Assembly: GCA_910579755.1 (NCBI GenBank)
Contig: CAJTVB010000012.1
Location: forward strand, 1 to 64,000
Source: an uncultured Acetatifactor sp.
Lineage (GTDB): Bacteria; Bacillota; Clostridia; Lachnospirales; Lachnospiraceae
Length of the DNA: 64,000 bases
Direction: 5' to 3'
This document shows, piece after piece, positions 25,528-34,440 of the stretch. Below the pieces are notes generated by a model. That model searched no databases and was not told where the DNA came from. It saw only the letters and a list, made by a program, of their open reading frames with translations. Position 1 is the stretch's first letter. Each line of letters starts with the position of its first letter. Both the position numbers and the translations under genes were made by a program.

Positions 25528-25896
25528 TCAGTCGTCCATATCCTCCAGATCCCCGGAGCCGATGTCAAGAGTGTTCACGGTACGCCTCTTCATTCTGGCC
25601 TCCTCGGACTGGTGCAGAATAAATTCCTTTATTTCCTTGGAATGCTTGATATGCTCCAGGATCAGCTGGGGATGGGTGGTATCCCCCGTAAAGCAGATCA
25701 CCGTTCCCAGTCCGAACAGCTTCTCCGCCAGGCTGGCCACATGCTGGACATCCTGCACCTTATACATATAACAGTCATTCTCCACCGTCTTAAGCAGGCC
25801 GGTGTCCACCGTGATCATGTCCTCCCTGATCATATACTTGGTAAAAGTAAAGGGAAGTCCAAAAAACAGCCATCTTTTTCTCTCAGTAAATTCCAT
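25528..25896 (-). CDS. PH domain-containing protein (bPH family)
   Basis: 122 aa soluble protein. WLFFGLPFTFTKYMIREDMITVDTG and ENDCYMYKVQDVQHVASLAEKLFG followed by GTVICFTGD match the bacterial PH (bPH2, YdbS-like) fold: paired beta strands and the conserved Tyr-Arg-Val segment. Most relatives carry membrane helices; this one does not. The charged tail (SGDLEDMDD) lies outside the fold. Function not known. Confidence 0.8.
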   Translation of the reverse strand: MEFTERKRWLFFGLPFTFTKYMIREDMITVDTGLLKTVENDCYMYKVQDVQHVASLAEKLFGLGTVICFTGDTTHPQLILEHIKHSKEIKEFILHQSEEARMKRRTVNTLDIGSGDLEDMDD

Positions 25897-26104
25897 TATC
25901 CCCTGCCATCCTTTCTGTACCGGCGGGATTTCCCAAGGCTTTACCGCCGCATTTTCCTTTTCACAGCATTATTATAATCGAAGAACGGAGGAGATGCAAG
26001 GGGCTGTGAGCAGTAACGGCCCCTTCAAAAAACATTTAAATTGCCATTGAAACTCTGCGGCAGAAATGATATCATAGTAAAAATATGTGAATGGAGGTAT
26101 CATC

Positions 26105-26644
26105 ATGACAGCTAAAGAGTGTATCACCGGCCGCAGAAGCATTCGGCGTTTCACAGACCGGCCTGTTTCCCATGGACTGCTCTCCCGGATCGTGGAGACG
26201 GCATCCTTCGCCCCCAGCTGGAAGAATACCCAGATCACCCGCTACATTGCAGTGGAAGGAGAAGCCAAGGCGGCTCTTGCCAAGTGCACTTCCCTTTTCC
26301 CCGGCAACGGCGCCATTATGGAAAGCGCGCCTGTTGTGATCGCCGTTACCATAATCACCGGACGCAGCGGCTACGAGCGGGACGGTTCCTTCTCCACTCC
26401 CAAGGGCGACAGGTGGCAGATGTACGATGCCGGTATCGCCAGCGAGGCCTTTTGCCTTGCGGCCCATGAAGAAGGGCTGGGTACCGTGATTTTGGGATTA
26501 TTTGATGAGGAAGAAGCTGCAAAGCTGCTGAACCTCCCGGAGGGCAGACAGCTGGCGGCTCTGATTCCCGTTGGTTATCCTGCCGAGGCACCCGCCGCTC
26601 CCAGACGTAAGACTGTGGAGGAATTATTATCTTTTCAATCATAG
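26105..26644 (+). CDS. nitroreductase family protein
   Basis: FMN-dependent oxidoreductase of 179 aa. The N-terminal CITGRRSIRRFTDRPVSHGLL holds the Arg residues that bind the flavin phosphate. SFAPSWKNTQITRY, DAGIASEAFCLAAHEEGLGT and ALIPVGYPAE are family motifs. Start ATG at 26105 has GGAGG upstream; a GTG-initiated longer frame adds six residues. Its stop codon lies three bases before a strong terminator hairpin that separates it from pyrB, with a U-rich last coding stretch. Confidence 0.92.
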   Translation: MTAKECITGRRSIRRFTDRPVSHGLLSRIVETASFAPSWKNTQITRYIAVEGEAKAALAKCTSLFPGNGAIMESAPVVIAVTIITGRSGYERDGSFSTPKGDRWQMYDAGIASEAFCLAAHEEGLGTVILGLFDEEEAAKLLNLPEGRQLAALIPVGYPAEAPAAPRRKTVEELLSFQS

Positions 26645-26647
26645 CTT

Positions 26648-26679
26648 AAAAGTCGAAGAGTCTGCTCTTCGACTTTTTT
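26648..26679 (+). terminator. strong intrinsic terminator between nitroreductase and pyrB
   Basis: A 13-bp perfect stem (26648-26660 with 26665-26677), a TCTG loop and T-rich 3' side ending at 26679. No promoter is evident between it and pyrB, so it may act as an attenuator rather than an end point. Confidence 0.85.
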
Positions 26680-26753
26680 CTGGCCTCCTTCTGCTTTCCG
26701 CGCCGCTTGGCAGAAAAGGTCAGGACAAAAGCGGTGCAGAAATGAGGAATCCC

Positions 26754-27668
26754 ATGAGACATCTGATGAGTCCTCTGGATTTTACCCCGGAGGAGCTTGA
26801 CAGGCTTTTTGACCTGGCAAACGATATCGAACACAATCCGGCAAAATATGCCCACGCCTGCGACGGAAAAATACTGGCTACCTGCTTTTATGAGCCCAGC
26901 ACCCGGACCCGTCTGAGCTTTGAATCCGCCATGATCCGGCTGGGCGGACGGGTTCTCGGCTTCTCGGACGCCGCGTCCTCCTCCGCATCCAAAGGAGAAA
27001 GCGTGTCCGACACCATCCGCATTATTTCCTGCTACGCAGATATCTGCGCCATGCGGCACCCCAAGGAGGGCGCGCCCATGGTGGCCTCGGAGAAATCCCA
27101 TATTCCCGTGATCAACGCCGGGGACGGCGGCCACCAGCACCCCACCCAGACCCTCACGGACCTGCTGACCATCCGAAGCCTGAAAGGAAGACTCCACAGC
27201 TTTACCATCGGCCTGTGCGGCGACCTGAAATTCGGACGGACTGTCCACTCTCTCATCGGCGCCCTGATCCGCTACGCCAATGTACAGTTTGTCTTTATCT
27301 CACCGGAGGAGCTTCGGGTGCCCGACTACATTACCGAGCTGTTACGGGAAAAAAACATACCCTTCCGGGAGGTTATCCGTCTGGAGGAAGTAATGCCCGA
27401 TCTGGATCTGCTGTACATGACCAGAGTTCAGAAGGAACGTTTTTTCAACGAGGAGGATTATGTACGGCTGAAGGATTTCTATATTCTGAACGCCGCCAAA
27501 TTGGAGCTGGCGCGAAAAGATATGCTGGTACTCCATCCTCTTCCCCGGGTCAATGAGATCTCTGTGGAGGTGGACGAGGATCCCAGAGCCGCTTATTTCA
27601 AGCAGGCTCAGTACGGCGTCTATGTGCGCATGGCTTTGATCCTGACACTTCTGGAAAGCTGCAGGTAA
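26754..27668 (+). CDS. pyrB: aspartate carbamoyltransferase catalytic chain
   Basis: Condenses carbamoyl phosphate and aspartate in pyrimidine synthesis. The 304 aa protein has the carbamoyl-phosphate site PSTRTRLSFESAMIRLGG, SSASKGESVSDTIR, HPTQTLTDLLTI, the GLCGDLKFGRTVHSL aspartate-domain start and HPLPRVNEI. ATG at 26754 is preferred (TGAGGA six bases upstream); another ATG at 26742 is possible. pyrI follows after 29 bases, so this is the class B allosteric holoenzyme. Confidence 0.97.
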   Translation: MRHLMSPLDFTPEELDRLFDLANDIEHNPAKYAHACDGKILATCFYEPSTRTRLSFESAMIRLGGRVLGFSDAASSSASKGESVSDTIRIISCYADICAMRHPKEGAPMVASEKSHIPVINAGDGGHQHPTQTLTDLLTIRSLKGRLHSFTIGLCGDLKFGRTVHSLIGALIRYANVQFVFISPEELRVPDYITELLREKNIPFREVIRLEEVMPDLDLLYMTRVQKERFFNEEDYVRLKDFYILNAAKLELARKDMLVLHPLPRVNEISVEVDEDPRAAYFKQAQYGVYVRMALILTLLESCR

Positions 27669-27697
27669 TGTGAGACAATAGGAAGGAAACTAATAAT

Positions 27698-28132
27698 ATG
27701 CTGAATGTAGGAAAAATTGAGGAGGGCTTCGTCCTGGATCATATCAAGGCCGGGAAAAGCCTGGATATCTACGATCACCTGCAGCTGGACAAGCTGGACT
27801 GCACGGTGGCCATTATCAAAAATGCCAGAAGCGAAAAAATGGGGAAGAAGGATATTCTGAAGGTGGAGTGTGACATCGATATGCTGGATCTGGACGTACT
27901 GGGCTATATTGACCATAACATCACCGTTAATGTGATCAAAAACGGTGAGATTGTGGAAAAGAAGGATCTGGTGCTTCCCAGGCAGATCAAAAATGTAATT
28001 AAATGCCACAACCCCAGGTGCATCACCTCCATCGAACAGGAGCTGCCCCACATCTTTTTCCTGTCGGATCCTGAAAAAGAAATCTACCGCTGTAAATACT
28101 GCGAAGAAAAATACTCCAGCCGGGCAAAATAG
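27698..28132 (+). CDS. pyrI: aspartate carbamoyltransferase regulatory chain
   Basis: Zinc-containing regulatory subunit that binds CTP/ATP and assembles catalytic trimers. The 144 aa protein has the N-terminal allosteric domain (EEGFVLDHIKAGKSLDIY) and a C-terminal zinc domain with the four Cys in KCHNPRC and YRCKYCEEKY. Start preceded by GGAAGGAAAC. It forms pyrBI. Confidence 0.97.
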   Translation: MLNVGKIEEGFVLDHIKAGKSLDIYDHLQLDKLDCTVAIIKNARSEKMGKKDILKVECDIDMLDLDVLGYIDHNITVNVIKNGEIVEKKDLVLPRQIKNVIKCHNPRCITSIEQELPHIFFLSDPEKEIYRCKYCEEKYSSRAK

Positions 28133-28165
28133 CCCGGCCGCCAATATACGCTGCGCACGTAACAA

Positions 28166-28195
28166 AAGCCACTGTGACAAAAATCACAGTGGCTT
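28166..28195 (-). terminator. terminator of the tRNA-Ala gene
   Basis: AAGCCACTGTGA (28166-28177) and TCACAGTGGCTT (28184-28195) form a 12-bp perfect stem. On the minus strand it sits five bases after the tRNA and ends in CTTTTG; it can also stop pyrBI transcripts from the other side. Confidence 0.75.
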
Positions 28196-28200
28196 AACAA

Positions 28201-28273
28201 TGGACCTGGTGGGATTCGAACCCATGACCTCTGCGTTGCGAACGCAGCGCTCTCCCAACTGAGCTACAAGCCC
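28201..28273 (-). tRNA. tRNA-Ala (anticodon CGC)
   Basis: 73 nt on the minus strand: acceptor GGGCTTG paired with CAGGTCC, D arm AGCTCAGTTGGGAGAGCG, anticodon arm CTGCG-TTCGCAA-CGCAG, T arm with GGTTCGAATCC. The anticodon CGC reads GCG. Position 3:70 is G-U, the alanine identity element. CCA is not encoded. Confidence 0.95.
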
Positions 28274-28381
28274 GTATTTACATTGCTTTTATACTTTATC
28301 ACAATCCGGCAAAAAACGCAAGCGTATAAAGAAAAAAAGTAAATGGAGTGGCCGGACAATGAATGAAACGGAGAAGCCGTC

Positions 28382-28724
28382 ATGAACAGAATTTTGTTGA
28401 TCGATGATGATAAAGAGCTTTGCGCACTGATTAAGAAAAGCGTTTTACAGGAAAATATAGAAACCGACTGCTGCTATCTGGGAAAAGAAGGACTTATAAA
28501 GCTGAGAGATCATAAATATCAGCTGGTTATACTGGACATTTCGATGCCGGAGCTTGACGGCTTCGAGATTCTGGAAAGAATCAGAGAGCGGTATAATCTG
28601 CCTGTTTTGACGTTTCTACGGGCAGAGCTGTCCCAGAGAGGTTTCCATATCGATTATTCTGATCATGTGTTTATTGGGAATTACCGCCAGTCTGCTTCAA
28701 TTTCGAAAAGATGAAGTCAAATAG
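28382..28724 (+). pseudogene. chimeric remnant: response-regulator receiver joined to an ABC-permease tail
   Basis: The first 78 codons are a clear OmpR-type receiver domain (ILLIDDDKELC, phospho-acceptor Asp52 in LDISMPELDGFEIL, then NLPVL). Homology then stops before the LTA-K part, and no DNA-binding domain follows. From about 28620 another frame reads a hydrophobic segment LIMCLLGITASLLQFRKDEV and a stop at 28722-28724, like the end of an ABC-2 type permease. This fits a large internal deletion of a regulator-kinase-transporter locus. The region is AT-richer than its neighbours. Confidence 0.7.
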
Positions 28725-28749
28725 ATGTTGTTTCGATTTATATATAACC

Positions 28750-28788
28750 GCAGGCGGCGCTTTTTAAGAACGCCGCCTGCAGCTGTTT
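28750..28788 (+). terminator. terminator after the chimeric remnant
   Basis: GCAGGCGGCG (28750-28759) and CGCCGCCTGC (28771-28780) make a 10-bp GC-rich stem with an 11-base loop, followed by AGCTGTTTTC. It could also serve the convergent phosphohexomutase gene, though the T run on that side is poor. Confidence 0.65.
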
Positions 28789-28855
28789 TCTTCCAGTATT
28801 CTTCCAGTTTCCTACCTTCCGCTTTCTTCCAGCTTCTCTTCGTTTTCCTCCCGGC

Positions 28856-30271
28856 TCACCTGCTCAAACCCAAAAACCGCTCATAAATTTCACATATGTT
28901 GACGGCATCCTTGGGCTTTGGCATCTCGCAGAAAATCCGAAGCAGCGGCTCCGTTCCGGAAAACCGGGCGATCACCCAGCCGCCGTTTGAAAAATACACC
29001 TTGGAGCCGTCCAGGTAGCTGACCCTGTCGATCTCAAAAGGAAGCTCCGGCAGTTTCTTCTCTTCCAGCAGAACATGAAGAATCTCCTGCTTCTTTTCCT
29101 GATCGAAGCGGTAGTCCCGCTCTTCCATGTCGATCAGACCGTATTCCTCCTCTATTTCGGCAATGATCCGGGAAAGCTTCTTTCCGGATACGGCAATCAT
29201 CTCCACCAGCAGCATGGCCGCATAAATGCCGTCCTTTCCCTTGATATGCCCTCTTACGGTCAGACCGCCCGAGGACTCTCCGCCAATGACCGCATCCGTC
29301 TCATTCATTTTCGCAGAAATGTATTTAAAGCCCACCGGAACCTCATAGCATTTCTCTCCAAAGGCCTCCGCCACCTGGTCCAGCACATGGGTGGTGCAGA
29401 TATTCCTGACAGCAGGCCCCTGCCAGTTTTTATATTTTTTCAGATAATAATACAAAAGCACCAGAATTTCGTTGGGATGAAGAAAGCGTCCCGTATCATC
29501 AATGATTCCCAGCCTGTCCGCATCTCCGTCCGTTGCAATACCGATATCGTAATGCCCGTCCGTGACACAGGTCTGGAGCATACGCAGGGTAGCCGCAGAA
29601 GGCGCAGGAAGACGGCCTCCAAACAGCGTGTCATGCCGGTCATGGATCACCTCCACCTCACAGCGGGCCGTCTGAAGCAGCGTGCGCAGAGAAGTCTCGG
29701 ACACTCCATACATAGGGTCCAGCACTACTCTGAGGCCGCTGCCCCGGATCACCTCCATGTTGATGGTTTCCATCAGATCATCCAGGTACTCGTTCAAAGG
29801 GTAAATCTCCCGGATCAGGCCCTGCTCCTTGGCCTTGTCGTATTCCAGCTCCTTTATCGGAAGCTCCAGGCCGGCAGCATAGCCTTCAATCTCCCGGGTC
29901 TGGGTTTCGTCCGCATCTCTTCCCCCGGCAGTAAACACCTTGATTCCGTTGTAGATCGCCGGATTGTGACTGGCCGTCACCATCATTCCATAGGGAAAGC
30001 CATGCTTCTCCACATAATACATAACCAACGGCGTAGGACAGGACTTATTGATCAGGTAGGCCCGCACTCCTTCCGCCGCAAAGACGCAGGCCGCCCACTG
30101 CATGGCCTCCTTGGACAGGAAACGCCTGTCGTAGCCCATGACGATTCCCCGCTCCGCCACGCCCTCATCCTTCATTTTCCCGCACAGAGCTCTTGCCAGA
30201 AGCTGAATATTCTGTTTGGTGAATCCGTCTCCTATGACGGCTCTCCAACCGCCTGTTCCGAATTGGATCAT
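28856..30271 (-). CDS. phosphoglucomutase / phosphomannomutase family protein
   Basis: Alpha-D-phosphohexomutase of 471 aa. Motifs: opening IQFGTGGWRAVIGDGF, phosphoserine loop VTASHNPAIYNGIK, metal loop ATDGDADRLGI, sugar-specificity loop GGESSGG and phosphate-binding RFSGTEPLLRIF. The particular hexose phosphate is not certain. ATG at 30271 has GGAGG seven bases before it; longer frames lack this. It stands alone between a pseudogene and a two-component system. Confidence 0.94.
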   Translation of the reverse strand: MIQFGTGGWRAVIGDGFTKQNIQLLARALCGKMKDEGVAERGIVMGYDRRFLSKEAMQWAACVFAAEGVRAYLINKSCPTPLVMYYVEKHGFPYGMMVTASHNPAIYNGIKVFTAGGRDADETQTREIEGYAAGLELPIKELEYDKAKEQGLIREIYPLNEYLDDLMETINMEVIRGSGLRVVLDPMYGVSETSLRTLLQTARCEVEVIHDRHDTLFGGRLPAPSAATLRMLQTCVTDGHYDIGIATDGDADRLGIIDDTGRFLHPNEILVLLYYYLKKYKNWQGPAVRNICTTHVLDQVAEAFGEKCYEVPVGFKYISAKMNETDAVIGGESSGGLTVRGHIKGKDGIYAAMLLVEMIAVSGKKLSRIIAEIEEEYGLIDMEERDYRFDQEKKQEILHVLLEEKKLPELPFEIDRVSYLDGSKVYFSNGGWVIARFSGTEPLLRIFCEMPKPKDAVNICEIYERFLGLSR

Positions 30272-30366
30272 GCCCATACCTCCATCGTTTGCTTTCGTGA
30301 GTACCGTGTCCATTTGCTTCTAATTTCATGATACAGCCCACATGCAGGTATGTCAACCCGTTAACC

Positions 30367-32457
30367 TCACAGCTGTCCAAACCGCAGAATAACCTTAAAT
30401 AAATCTCCGTCGATGACGATCTCCATCTTCCCCTGCTGCAGCTCCATCAGGCTCCCCGCAATGGACAGCCCCAGCCCGTTTCCGTCCATATGGCGAGATT
30501 TATCCCCCCTCACAAACCGCTCCTCCAACTCCTGAGCAGGTATGTTCAACACGTACTTTGACATGTTGCGGAAAATGATCAGCACCTGCCCTTCCTTCTG
30601 CTCCACGGACAGATACACTCTGGAATTCTCCTGAGCATATTTACACACATTGTTCAGCAGATTATCAAACACCCTCCAAAGATGTCTGCCGTCCGCCAGA
30701 ATCTGCACCGGCTCCTCCGGCTGGTTAACAATCAGCTTCAGGTCCTTTTCTTCCATCCTCTGCTGGTACTCGCCTACCGCCTGACTCAATATCACGCCTG
30801 CCTCACAGGGCTCCAGGTTTACCTCCAGATTTCCCGTAGTAGCCTTAGAGGCCTCCACCAGGTCCTCCAGCAGCTTTTTCAGTCTCCTGGACTGGCGCAA
30901 AAGCACTTCCGCATACTCTCCGATCCTGGGATTCTCGGTTTGTTCCTGGCAGATCAAATCCGCATAATTAATAATAGATGTAAGGGGAGTCTTCAGATCG
31001 TGGGATACATTGGTGATGAGCTCTGTTTTCAGATGCTCGCTCTTCATACGTTCCGCCACAGCCTTGGATATTCCCTGAGACAGACTATTCAGATTTTCTC
31101 CGTGCTCCCTGAATGCGCCGAACATCCCCCTGGTATTCACCGTGTAGTCCTCCTGTCCCTGGGCCATGGCCCGGCTTCCCTCCAAAAGCCTCCGGCACAG
31201 CATGGACACGTATAAAAGAACCACCAACAGCACTACCTTTTCCATGGCCCAGAGCACCATGCCCTCCGCCTCCAGGAAAAACATACAGCCCATGAATTCC
31301 AGGATGCACAATCCCAGATAAGCAAGCACCACCGTGTGAACCAGCGGAATTTCTCTGATCAGCATAAACATTCCCCTGAACAGAAAACGGATTATGCGAC
31401 AACAGCCCCGCAGAACCACATAGATCAGAGTGTGCCGCCACCATCCTCCAAGCTTCATCCGAATAGCCAGCTCTGTCAGATACAGCACGGATATTCCCGT
31501 CAGTGCCATAGCGGCAAATGTGATAAGCGCCATCATTATTACAAAATAATCTGCACCGGACTGCTCCCACAGAGCCATAACAATATACAGCAAAAATACC
31601 ATTGCCAGAACATATATGCCGGTGAGCAGATCCAGATGGATACAGTTAACCACACTGGGCACAATTCCCTCCCGGTCATTTCTGTGCCCGGCGCCGCACA
31701 GAAGAAAAATCAGACACAACAGGCACAAAAAAAAGCTCCCCAGCAAACCACCGATACAGGCATAGCGCAGCTCATATACCAGTCTTCCGGCCTGAACCAA
31801 AAGCTTTACCTCATCCTCCGCAGGAAGATCCGGATTCACATAGGCCCGAAAGGTATACCATTTATCCCGATCCAGCTTTGTTCCATTTAAGAAAATGTCC
31901 TCCGATTCCTCTCCGCCCGGAAAACGTACCAGCACATCTCTGGTATATGCCGCAGAATAGCCGGAATAGGTTCCCCAGATCACCTTTTCTTCTCCCTTAT
32001 TCCCGCCTTCCAAATCCAGCAGGGCCAAGTCCAGATTGCCCCCCGCCAAATCCGCTTCGATCACATCCATCCGCCCGATTTCCACACAATACCTGGCATA
32101 TTCCACAGCGTCATGTATACGACTGGAAAGAAGCTCCGTCACTGCCACTTTTTCTCCTGTGGTATACATATTCCCTTCCCAGGCGCCTATCAGTACAAGC
32201 CCAGACAAAATCCCTGCCCCTATCCCTGCCAGTAGCAGAATAAAAGCCAGAATCTTTGCCCCCAGACAGCCTGTAAGCCGAAACTTAGATTTATAAAGGC
32301 CCTGCTCCTTCGATCCCTCCTGGCGGGCCCGTTCGTTTTCCTCTCCCAGTCCTTTTTGCTCTTCCTGCCTGCTCTTCCTTTCCAGTCTTTCCTTTTCTTT
32401 CAGATCTTCCCTCTCCTCCGACCCTTCCTTCTCTTCCAGCCTGCTTATCTCTTCCAT
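30367..32457 (-). CDS. membrane sensor histidine kinase
   Basis: 696 aa kinase. The N-terminal 55 residues are almost all Glu, Lys, Arg, Gln and Gly (for example EREDLKEKERLERKSRQEEQ) and look like an added repeat-derived tail. Helix 1 (about 64-95) is followed by an extracellular domain of about 130 residues. Several further helices (about 230-430) make a multi-pass sensor module. The HisKA domain has NVSHDLKTPLTSIINYADL with phospho-acceptor His486. The ATPase has the N box LLNNVCKYAQENSR and a GNGLGLSIAG G box. ATG at 32457 has AAGGAGG upstream. Partner of the regulator eight bases upstream. Confidence 0.93.
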   Translation of the reverse strand: MEEISRLEEKEGSEEREDLKEKERLERKSRQEEQKGLGEENERARQEGSKEQGLYKSKFRLTGCLGAKILAFILLLAGIGAGILSGLVLIGAWEGNMYTTGEKVAVTELLSSRIHDAVEYARYCVEIGRMDVIEADLAGGNLDLALLDLEGGNKGEEKVIWGTYSGYSAAYTRDVLVRFPGGEESEDIFLNGTKLDRDKWYTFRAYVNPDLPAEDEVKLLVQAGRLVYELRYACIGGLLGSFFLCLLCLIFLLCGAGHRNDREGIVPSVVNCIHLDLLTGIYVLAMVFLLYIVMALWEQSGADYFVIMMALITFAAMALTGISVLYLTELAIRMKLGGWWRHTLIYVVLRGCCRIIRFLFRGMFMLIREIPLVHTVVLAYLGLCILEFMGCMFFLEAEGMVLWAMEKVVLLVVLLYVSMLCRRLLEGSRAMAQGQEDYTVNTRGMFGAFREHGENLNSLSQGISKAVAERMKSEHLKTELITNVSHDLKTPLTSIINYADLICQEQTENPRIGEYAEVLLRQSRRLKKLLEDLVEASKATTGNLEVNLEPCEAGVILSQAVGEYQQRMEEKDLKLIVNQPEEPVQILADGRHLWRVFDNLLNNVCKYAQENSRVYLSVEQKEGQVLIIFRNMSKYVLNIPAQELEERFVRGDKSRHMDGNGLGLSIAGSLMELQQGKMEIVIDGDLFKVILRFGQL

Positions 32458-32468
32458 CACAAACCTCC

Positions 32469-33194
32469 TTAAAAATTCTTCTCGTCTTTCCTGAAGCCTG
32501 CCGCTTCATTCCTCTCGCATTTATATCCCTGCCCCCACACTACCTTCAAATACCTTGGCTCCGCAGGATTGTACTCCAGCTTCTCCCGAATATGCCGGAT
32601 ATGTACCGCCACAGTATTTTCACTGCCATAGGGAACATCGTTCCAGATCTTCTGATAGATTTCCCTGGGAGAAAACACCCGGCCCGGATTCCGCATCAGC
32701 AGCTTTAAAATATCATACTCCGTGGGAGTCAGGGACACCTCTTCTCCGTCCAGCAGCACCTTCTTTTCCACATCATCCATTTCGATCCCGCCGCATTTCA
32801 GCACGGAATCTTCGATCTTTCCCGCCCCCAGCTGCATATATCGGCGCAGCTGAGATTTTACTCTGGCGGCAACCTCCACCGGATTAAAGGGCTTGGTGAT
32901 GTAATCGTCCGCCCCTACTGTAAGCCCCAGAACTTTATCGGAATCCTCTGATTTTGCCGTCAGCAGAATAATCGGCACATTGCTTCTCTCCCGAATTTTC
33001 ACCATGGCCTCTATGCCGTCCATTTCCGGCATCATAATATCCAGAAGCACCAGGTGAATGTCATGGTTCTGAATGATCTTCAGAGCCTCCATTCCGTCAA
33101 AAGCCTCAAACAAAGTATAATTCTCATCATGGAGATAAATTTTCAATGCATTTACAATGTCTCTTTCGTCGTCGCAGATCAATATATTATACAT
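32469..33194 (-). CDS. OmpR/PhoB-family response regulator (VanR-like)
   Basis: 241 aa. The receiver domain has acidic pair DDE at 8-10, phospho-acceptor Asp52 in LDIMMPEMDG, the Thr in LLTAKSEDSD and Lys in YITKPF. The C-terminal winged helix has LTPTEYDILKLLMRNPGRVFS and NTVAVHIRHIREKLE. The arrangement resembles VanR-type regulators of cell-envelope systems. AGGAGG precedes the ATG. It is transcribed before its kinase; target genes cannot be assigned, although the envelope genes at 33.4-36.3 kb lie next to it on the same strand behind a terminator. Confidence 0.95.
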   Translation of the reverse strand: MYNILICDDERDIVNALKIYLHDENYTLFEAFDGMEALKIIQNHDIHLVLLDIMMPEMDGIEAMVKIRERSNVPIILLTAKSEDSDKVLGLTVGADDYITKPFNPVEVAARVKSQLRRYMQLGAGKIEDSVLKCGGIEMDDVEKKVLLDGEEVSLTPTEYDILKLLMRNPGRVFSPREIYQKIWNDVPYGSENTVAVHIRHIREKLEYNPAEPRYLKVVWGQGYKCERNEAAGFRKDEKNF

Positions 33195-33317
33195 GGCCGC
33201 CTCCTCATTGAAATTGTAGCAAAATCCATTTTAACATAAAACAAGGGAAATGATTAAGAATCCTTTAAGATGTAATCTTTCCCATAAAAATTTCATTGTC
33301 ATACAAAATCCAACAAA

Positions 33318-33350
33318 AAAAGAACTGTGAAAAATCCATTTCCACAGCCC
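33318..33350. terminator. bidirectional intrinsic terminator
   Basis: GAACTGTG (33322-33329) and CACAGCCC (33343-33350) form a stem with two G-U pairs. The minus strand continues with seven T after it and the plus strand with five T. It ends the acyltransferase transcript just before the two-component system. Confidence 0.75.
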
Positions 33351-33364
33351 TTTTTAATATAATT

Positions 33365-34435
33365 CTATTTTTCTCCCGCCCCAGGCCTCCGGACACTCCG
33401 AAGCCTTTGGAAGCCCCATGCCGCGCCCTTTTTGATCCATTCCAGAAGCACGGAGTAAACCAGACTGGCCAGCAAAAGTGCTGCGAAAATGGCTCCCGCA
33501 TACCGCAGGCCATAAATATATTGACGCCACAAAATCAAATAGAAAAAAGTGTGCACCATAAAAATATTCATGGAATATCTTCCGAGCCACTCCAGAATAT
33601 TCTTTACCAAGGGAACGCTGCCCGGAAGCGCCGCCGCAAACCACACCAAAAATACTGCCGCCCCGGCATCTGCCAGATGAAGGAGCTTATCCTGCACCAG
33701 AAAATTCTGCCGGACCAGCACACAGAGCACCAGTCCTGCACAGCCCGCCGCCCAGCGCACAACAGGATGGAGCTTTAAATTAAGCAGCCTGTCCGGCCAG
33801 TTTCCGTAAGCCGCACAGACCCCTACCGCCGCCGTAAATAAGTACCGGGTAATATCCGGATTCAATTCCAAAACCGCCGGTACAAAAAATACGATGGGAA
33901 GAAGAGAATATCCTGTCTTTTGAACCAGCAGAAAAAGCAGCGGCACAAGGAAAATCAATACATAGGCGATCTCCATATACCACCAGGTCATATTCAGGGT
34001 AGGCGTATCCAGAATCTGCGCAAATCCCAGAGCATCCGCCAGCAGATAAAGGAAGCCCTGCTTTCCCCCTCCGTACAGAGATCCTAAGTCAAACCAGTGC
34101 AGCCAGACCGCAATCACGCTGATATAAAGGGCCAGAAAATTTCCCATCAGCTTCAGCATACGCTTCAAGGCCTGCCGGTACATGGTCTGTACCGTAATTT
34201 TCTCCTGACATTTAAGCCCCATGGTTATACCGTAGGCGGTCAGAAACACAAAGACCGCCACGCTGACATTGCCGAATTTGGAAAAGGTGAGAAAGGCCTC
34301 CAGCGGAAAGGGCCGGTAATCCACCTGCAGATCCGCCACAGCCCTTGCGTCCTCAAACAAATGATAATTCAAAAGCAGCAGGATTGCCAATCCCTTTGCC
34401 ATCAAAGAACATTTCTTGGAAAACTCCCGGCACAT
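33365..34435 (-). CDS. acyltransferase 3 family membrane protein
   Basis: 356 aa, about ten membrane helices. The opening MAKGLAILLLLNYHLFED resembles the KGI-hLMhhHH-F start of acyltransferase-3/OafA-like enzymes, with His in the first helix. The loop MTWWYMEIAYVLIF and the C-terminal LGRYSMNIFMVHTFFY are also typical. Such enzymes O-acylate surface glycans or peptidoglycan. GGGGAGG precedes the ATG. It is five bases downstream of the DUF6020 gene, so the pair likely acts together on an envelope polymer. Confidence 0.85.
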   Translation of the reverse strand: MCREFSKKCSLMAKGLAILLLLNYHLFEDARAVADLQVDYRPFPLEAFLTFSKFGNVSVAVFVFLTAYGITMGLKCQEKITVQTMYRQALKRMLKLMGNFLALYISVIAVWLHWFDLGSLYGGGKQGFLYLLADALGFAQILDTPTLNMTWWYMEIAYVLIFLVPLLFLLVQKTGYSLLPIVFFVPAVLELNPDITRYLFTAAVGVCAAYGNWPDRLLNLKLHPVVRWAAGCAGLVLCVLVRQNFLVQDKLLHLADAGAAVFLVWFAAALPGSVPLVKNILEWLGRYSMNIFMVHTFFYLILWRQYIYGLRYAGAIFAALLLASLVYSVLLEWIKKGAAWGFQRLRSVRRPGAGEK

Positions 34436-34440
34436 GATCC

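Noticed and set aside
28382..28714. Intact 110 aa stand-alone response regulator
   Set aside because: The receiver domain stops before its conserved Thr and Lys, and the tail is out-of-frame permease sequence.
32469..33194. Vancomycin-resistance (vanR) gene
   Set aside because: The regulator is VanR-like in sequence, but no vanH, vanA/B/G-type ligase or vanX is near; the name would mislead.
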